A DNA stretch of 64,000 nucleotides, taken from NCBI GenBank assembly GCA_963752815.1, contig CAVVZI010000010.1, positions 1-64,000 of the forward strand. The letters are read 5' to 3'. Each line of letters begins with the position of its first letter. Within the stretch, counting starts at the first letter, position 1. Origin of the DNA: Sva-07 sp963752815. GTDB lineage: Bacteria; Actinomycetota; Acidimicrobiia; Acidimicrobiales; Ilumatobacteraceae. Shown here piece by piece: positions 62,362 to 64,000 of this stretch. Below the pieces are notes generated by a model. That model was not told the DNA's origin and ran no database searches. It was given only the letters and a program-made list of their open reading frames with translations. The translations under genes were made by a program, and so were the position numbers.

Positions 62362-64000
62362 ATGCTCGCCACATGGATCACTCGCCAGCTCGTCTTCGAC
62401 GGGGTGATCACCGGATTGCTGTACGCCCTGCTGGCGATGGGCATCGTGTTGATCTATCGGGCGACGCGGGTGATCAACTTCGCCGTCGGTGCCATGGGCT
62501 TGGTCGGCGGGGCGCTGTTCGCGCTGCTCGTCGTGGAGTGGAACGTCCCGTTCTGGATCGGCGCCATCGTCGCGCTCGGCGTCGGAATTCTGTACGGGGC
62601 GATCCTCGAATTGCTCATCATTCGCAGGCTGTTCGCCGCACCGCGCGTCATCGTGCTCGTCGCGACCGTCGGAATCGCCCAGCTCTCACAGCTGATCGTG
62701 CTGGCCTACCCGGAGTTCAGTCGATCAGGCGAACTCTTCCCGCGCCCGATCGGTACGACGTATGAAGGCTTCCTCGGCCTGCGGATCCAGGGCCCGCAAC
62801 TGACCATCCTGATCGTCGCTCCCATCGTGTCGATCGCCGTCGGCCTGTTCCTGACGAGGACAACCTTGGGCAAGACCGTCAAGGCGTCGAGCAGCAACCG
62901 CGATCTGGCGCGTCTGGTGGGCATCAGCCCGAAATTGGTTTCGACGTTCGTCTGGGCGCTCGGTGGCGCGCTGGCCACCGTGGCGATGTGTCTGATGGCG
63001 ATGCAGACCAACGCACGGGTTGGCGGGCTGGCGTTGCTCGGACCGAGCACCCTCGTGCGCGCCCTCGTCGCCGCGGTGGTGGCGAAATTGACCTCGTTCC
63101 AGCGGGCCTTCGTGGCCGCGGTGGTGATCGGCGTCGTCGAGACGGTGCTGCGTTTCAATTATCTCGATCAGCCCGGACTGATGGACTTCCTGCTGTTGAT
63201 CGTGGTGCTCGTTGCGGTCTTCTTCCAGTCACGGACACGTGAACCCGGAGAGACGCAAACGTTCTCGTTCGCTCCTCGCGTCAAGCCGGTCCCCGAACGG
63301 CTCAGGAGCATCTGGTGGGTTCGCCAACTCGATCGGGCTCCGCTCGTGCTCATCGTGTTGGGCGCGGTACTCATCCCGCTCATCATCACCCAACCGTCGC
63401 GTCACCTGCTCTACGGCACGATCCTCGCCTACGCGATCATTGCGACATCGCTCAACATCCTGACGGGGTGGGCGGGGCAGCTGTCACTCGGCCAGATGGC
63501 CTTCGCCGGCATCGGCGCATTCCTTGCCGCCGCCTTCAGCCGGGGCATCAACTGGGACATCAAGATTGGAGACACGCGGCTGTACAAGGCCGGTTTCGAA
63601 GGGATGCCGTTCGGCCTCTCGATCGTGCTGGCCGCTCTGGTCACGGCTGCAGTCGCAACGATCATCGGTGTCGGCGCGCTCCGTGTGCGCGGGTTGTTGC
63701 TCGCCGTCGTCACCTTCGCCTTCGCCCATGCGTCCACGCAGTACCTGTTCCGGCAGCGCATCCTCACCGGCGGTCTGACCAGTCGCATTCCGTTCCCGCG
63801 GACCGGCGTCTTCGGGATCGATCTCTCGTCGCAACGCTCGATCTACTACCTCTGCCTGGCGGTGTTGTCGCTGGTGCTCGTGATGGTCGGTTGGCTCCGC
63901 CGCACCGCGGTGGGGTGGTCGACCATTGCGGTTCGAGACAACCCGGACACCGCGTCGGCCTACACCGTCCGTCCCCCGATCGTGAAGCTCAGGATCTTCG
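62362..64000 (+). CDS. Fused LivH-LivM branched-chain-type ABC permease (runs off the window)
   Basis: ATG 62362, 2 nt after the MFS-LivF stop, open to the window edge (546 codons). LivH part (about residues 1-290): ITGLLYALLAMGIVLIYRATRVINFAVGAMG, ATVGIAQLSQLIVLAYPEF, GKTVKASSSNRDLARLVGISPKLVSTFVWALGGALA, ALVAAVVAKLTSFQRAFVAAVVIGVVE. A polar linker (about 292-325) leads to LivM: LLYGTILAYAIIATSLNILTGWAGQLSLGQMAFAGIGAFLAA, GVGALRVRGLLLAVVTFAFAH, WSTIAVRDNPDTASAYTV. The missing LivG ATPase may follow or be fused beyond the edge. Forms one importer with the upstream binding protein and the MFS-LivF fusion. Confidence 0.88.
   Translation, partial: MLATWITRQLVFDGVITGLLYALLAMGIVLIYRATRVINFAVGAMGLVGGALFALLVVEWNVPFWIGAIVALGVGILYGAILELLIIRRLFAAPRVIVLVATVGIAQLSQLIVLAYPEFSRSGELFPRPIGTTYEGFLGLRIQGPQLTILIVAPIVSIAVGLFLTRTTLGKTVKASSSNRDLARLVGISPKLVSTFVWALGGALATVAMCLMAMQTNARVGGLALLGPSTLVRALVAAVVAKLTSFQRAFVAAVVIGVVETVLRFNYLDQPGLMDFLLLIVVLVAVFFQSRTREPGETQTFSFAPRVKPVPERLRSIWWVRQLDRAPLVLIVLGAVLIPLIITQPSRHLLYGTILAYAIIATSLNILTGWAGQLSLGQMAFAGIGAFLAAAFSRGINWDIKIGDTRLYKAGFEGMPFGLSIVLAALVTAAVATIIGVGALRVRGLLLAVVTFAFAHASTQYLFRQRILTGGLTSRIPFPRTGVFGIDLSSQRSIYYLCLAVLSLVLVMVGWLRRTAVGWSTIAVRDNPDTASAYTVRPPIVKLRIF

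Overview
The window comes from a high-GC, Gram-positive-like bacterium and most resembles an Acidimicrobiia/Ilumatobacter-type actinobacterium. This is inferred from gene content and codon use, not from any search. Supporting signs are GC-rich codons throughout, frequent GTG/TTG starts, two P450s, an F420-type luciferase-like oxidoreductase, a very large NAD-glutamate dehydrogenase, citramalate-based isoleucine synthesis, and many SDR/TetR/ALDH catabolic genes.

Region 1 (1-32.3 kb) is mostly housekeeping. It holds a broken secreted-protein gene, the NAD operon nadA-nadB-nadC, a membrane glycosyltransferase coupled to a 43-aa membrane peptide, an FKBP lipoprotein, an ABC1 kinase, a hydrolase and greA. 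Then come leuB-ilvE, a P450, a 0.9-kb non-coding stretch, and a leader peptide with four consecutive Ile codons plus terminator ahead of citramalate synthase (cimA). After these are an OafA-type acyltransferase, a MerR/Cu-ATPase pair, an aldehyde dehydrogenase, a nitroreductase, an M14-peptidase lipoprotein and a DUF2237 protein. The region closes with a glutamate/glutamine block: NAD-GDH, gltX, a YdcF-like protein, tRNA-Gln(CTG) and tRNA-Glu(CTC).

Region 2 (32.3-58.5 kb) is accessory and catabolic. It contains an HSL esterase, a CE15-like glucuronoyl esterase, a GH2 glycosidase, an enoyl-CoA hydratase, SDRs, an orphan solute-binding lipoprotein and a Gfo/Idh oxidoreductase. A tightly overlapping five-gene operon follows (ALDH-SDR-HIBADH-CMD-TetR), then a LacI regulator, an alpha/beta-hydrolase lipoprotein, a VOC lipoprotein, an amidohydrolase-P450 pair, a TetR gene, an LLM oxidoreductase and a GH78 alpha-L-rhamnosidase. 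Eight near-identical palindromes (core TTGAACGAnYGTnCnAA) lie in the intergenic regions of these genes. Several overlap a -35 box, which suggests one TetR-controlled regulon, probably for uptake and breakdown of glycosylated or esterified compounds.

Region 3 (58.7-64 kb) is a branched-chain-amino-acid-type ABC importer of odd build: a solute-binding lipoprotein, a protein fusing an MFS transporter to a LivF-type ATPase, and a LivH-LivM fused permease that runs off the window.

About twenty genes carry single-base frameshifts, nearly all +1, inside otherwise well-conserved proteins. I treat these as probable sequence errors, give the full extent of each gene, and note each site.
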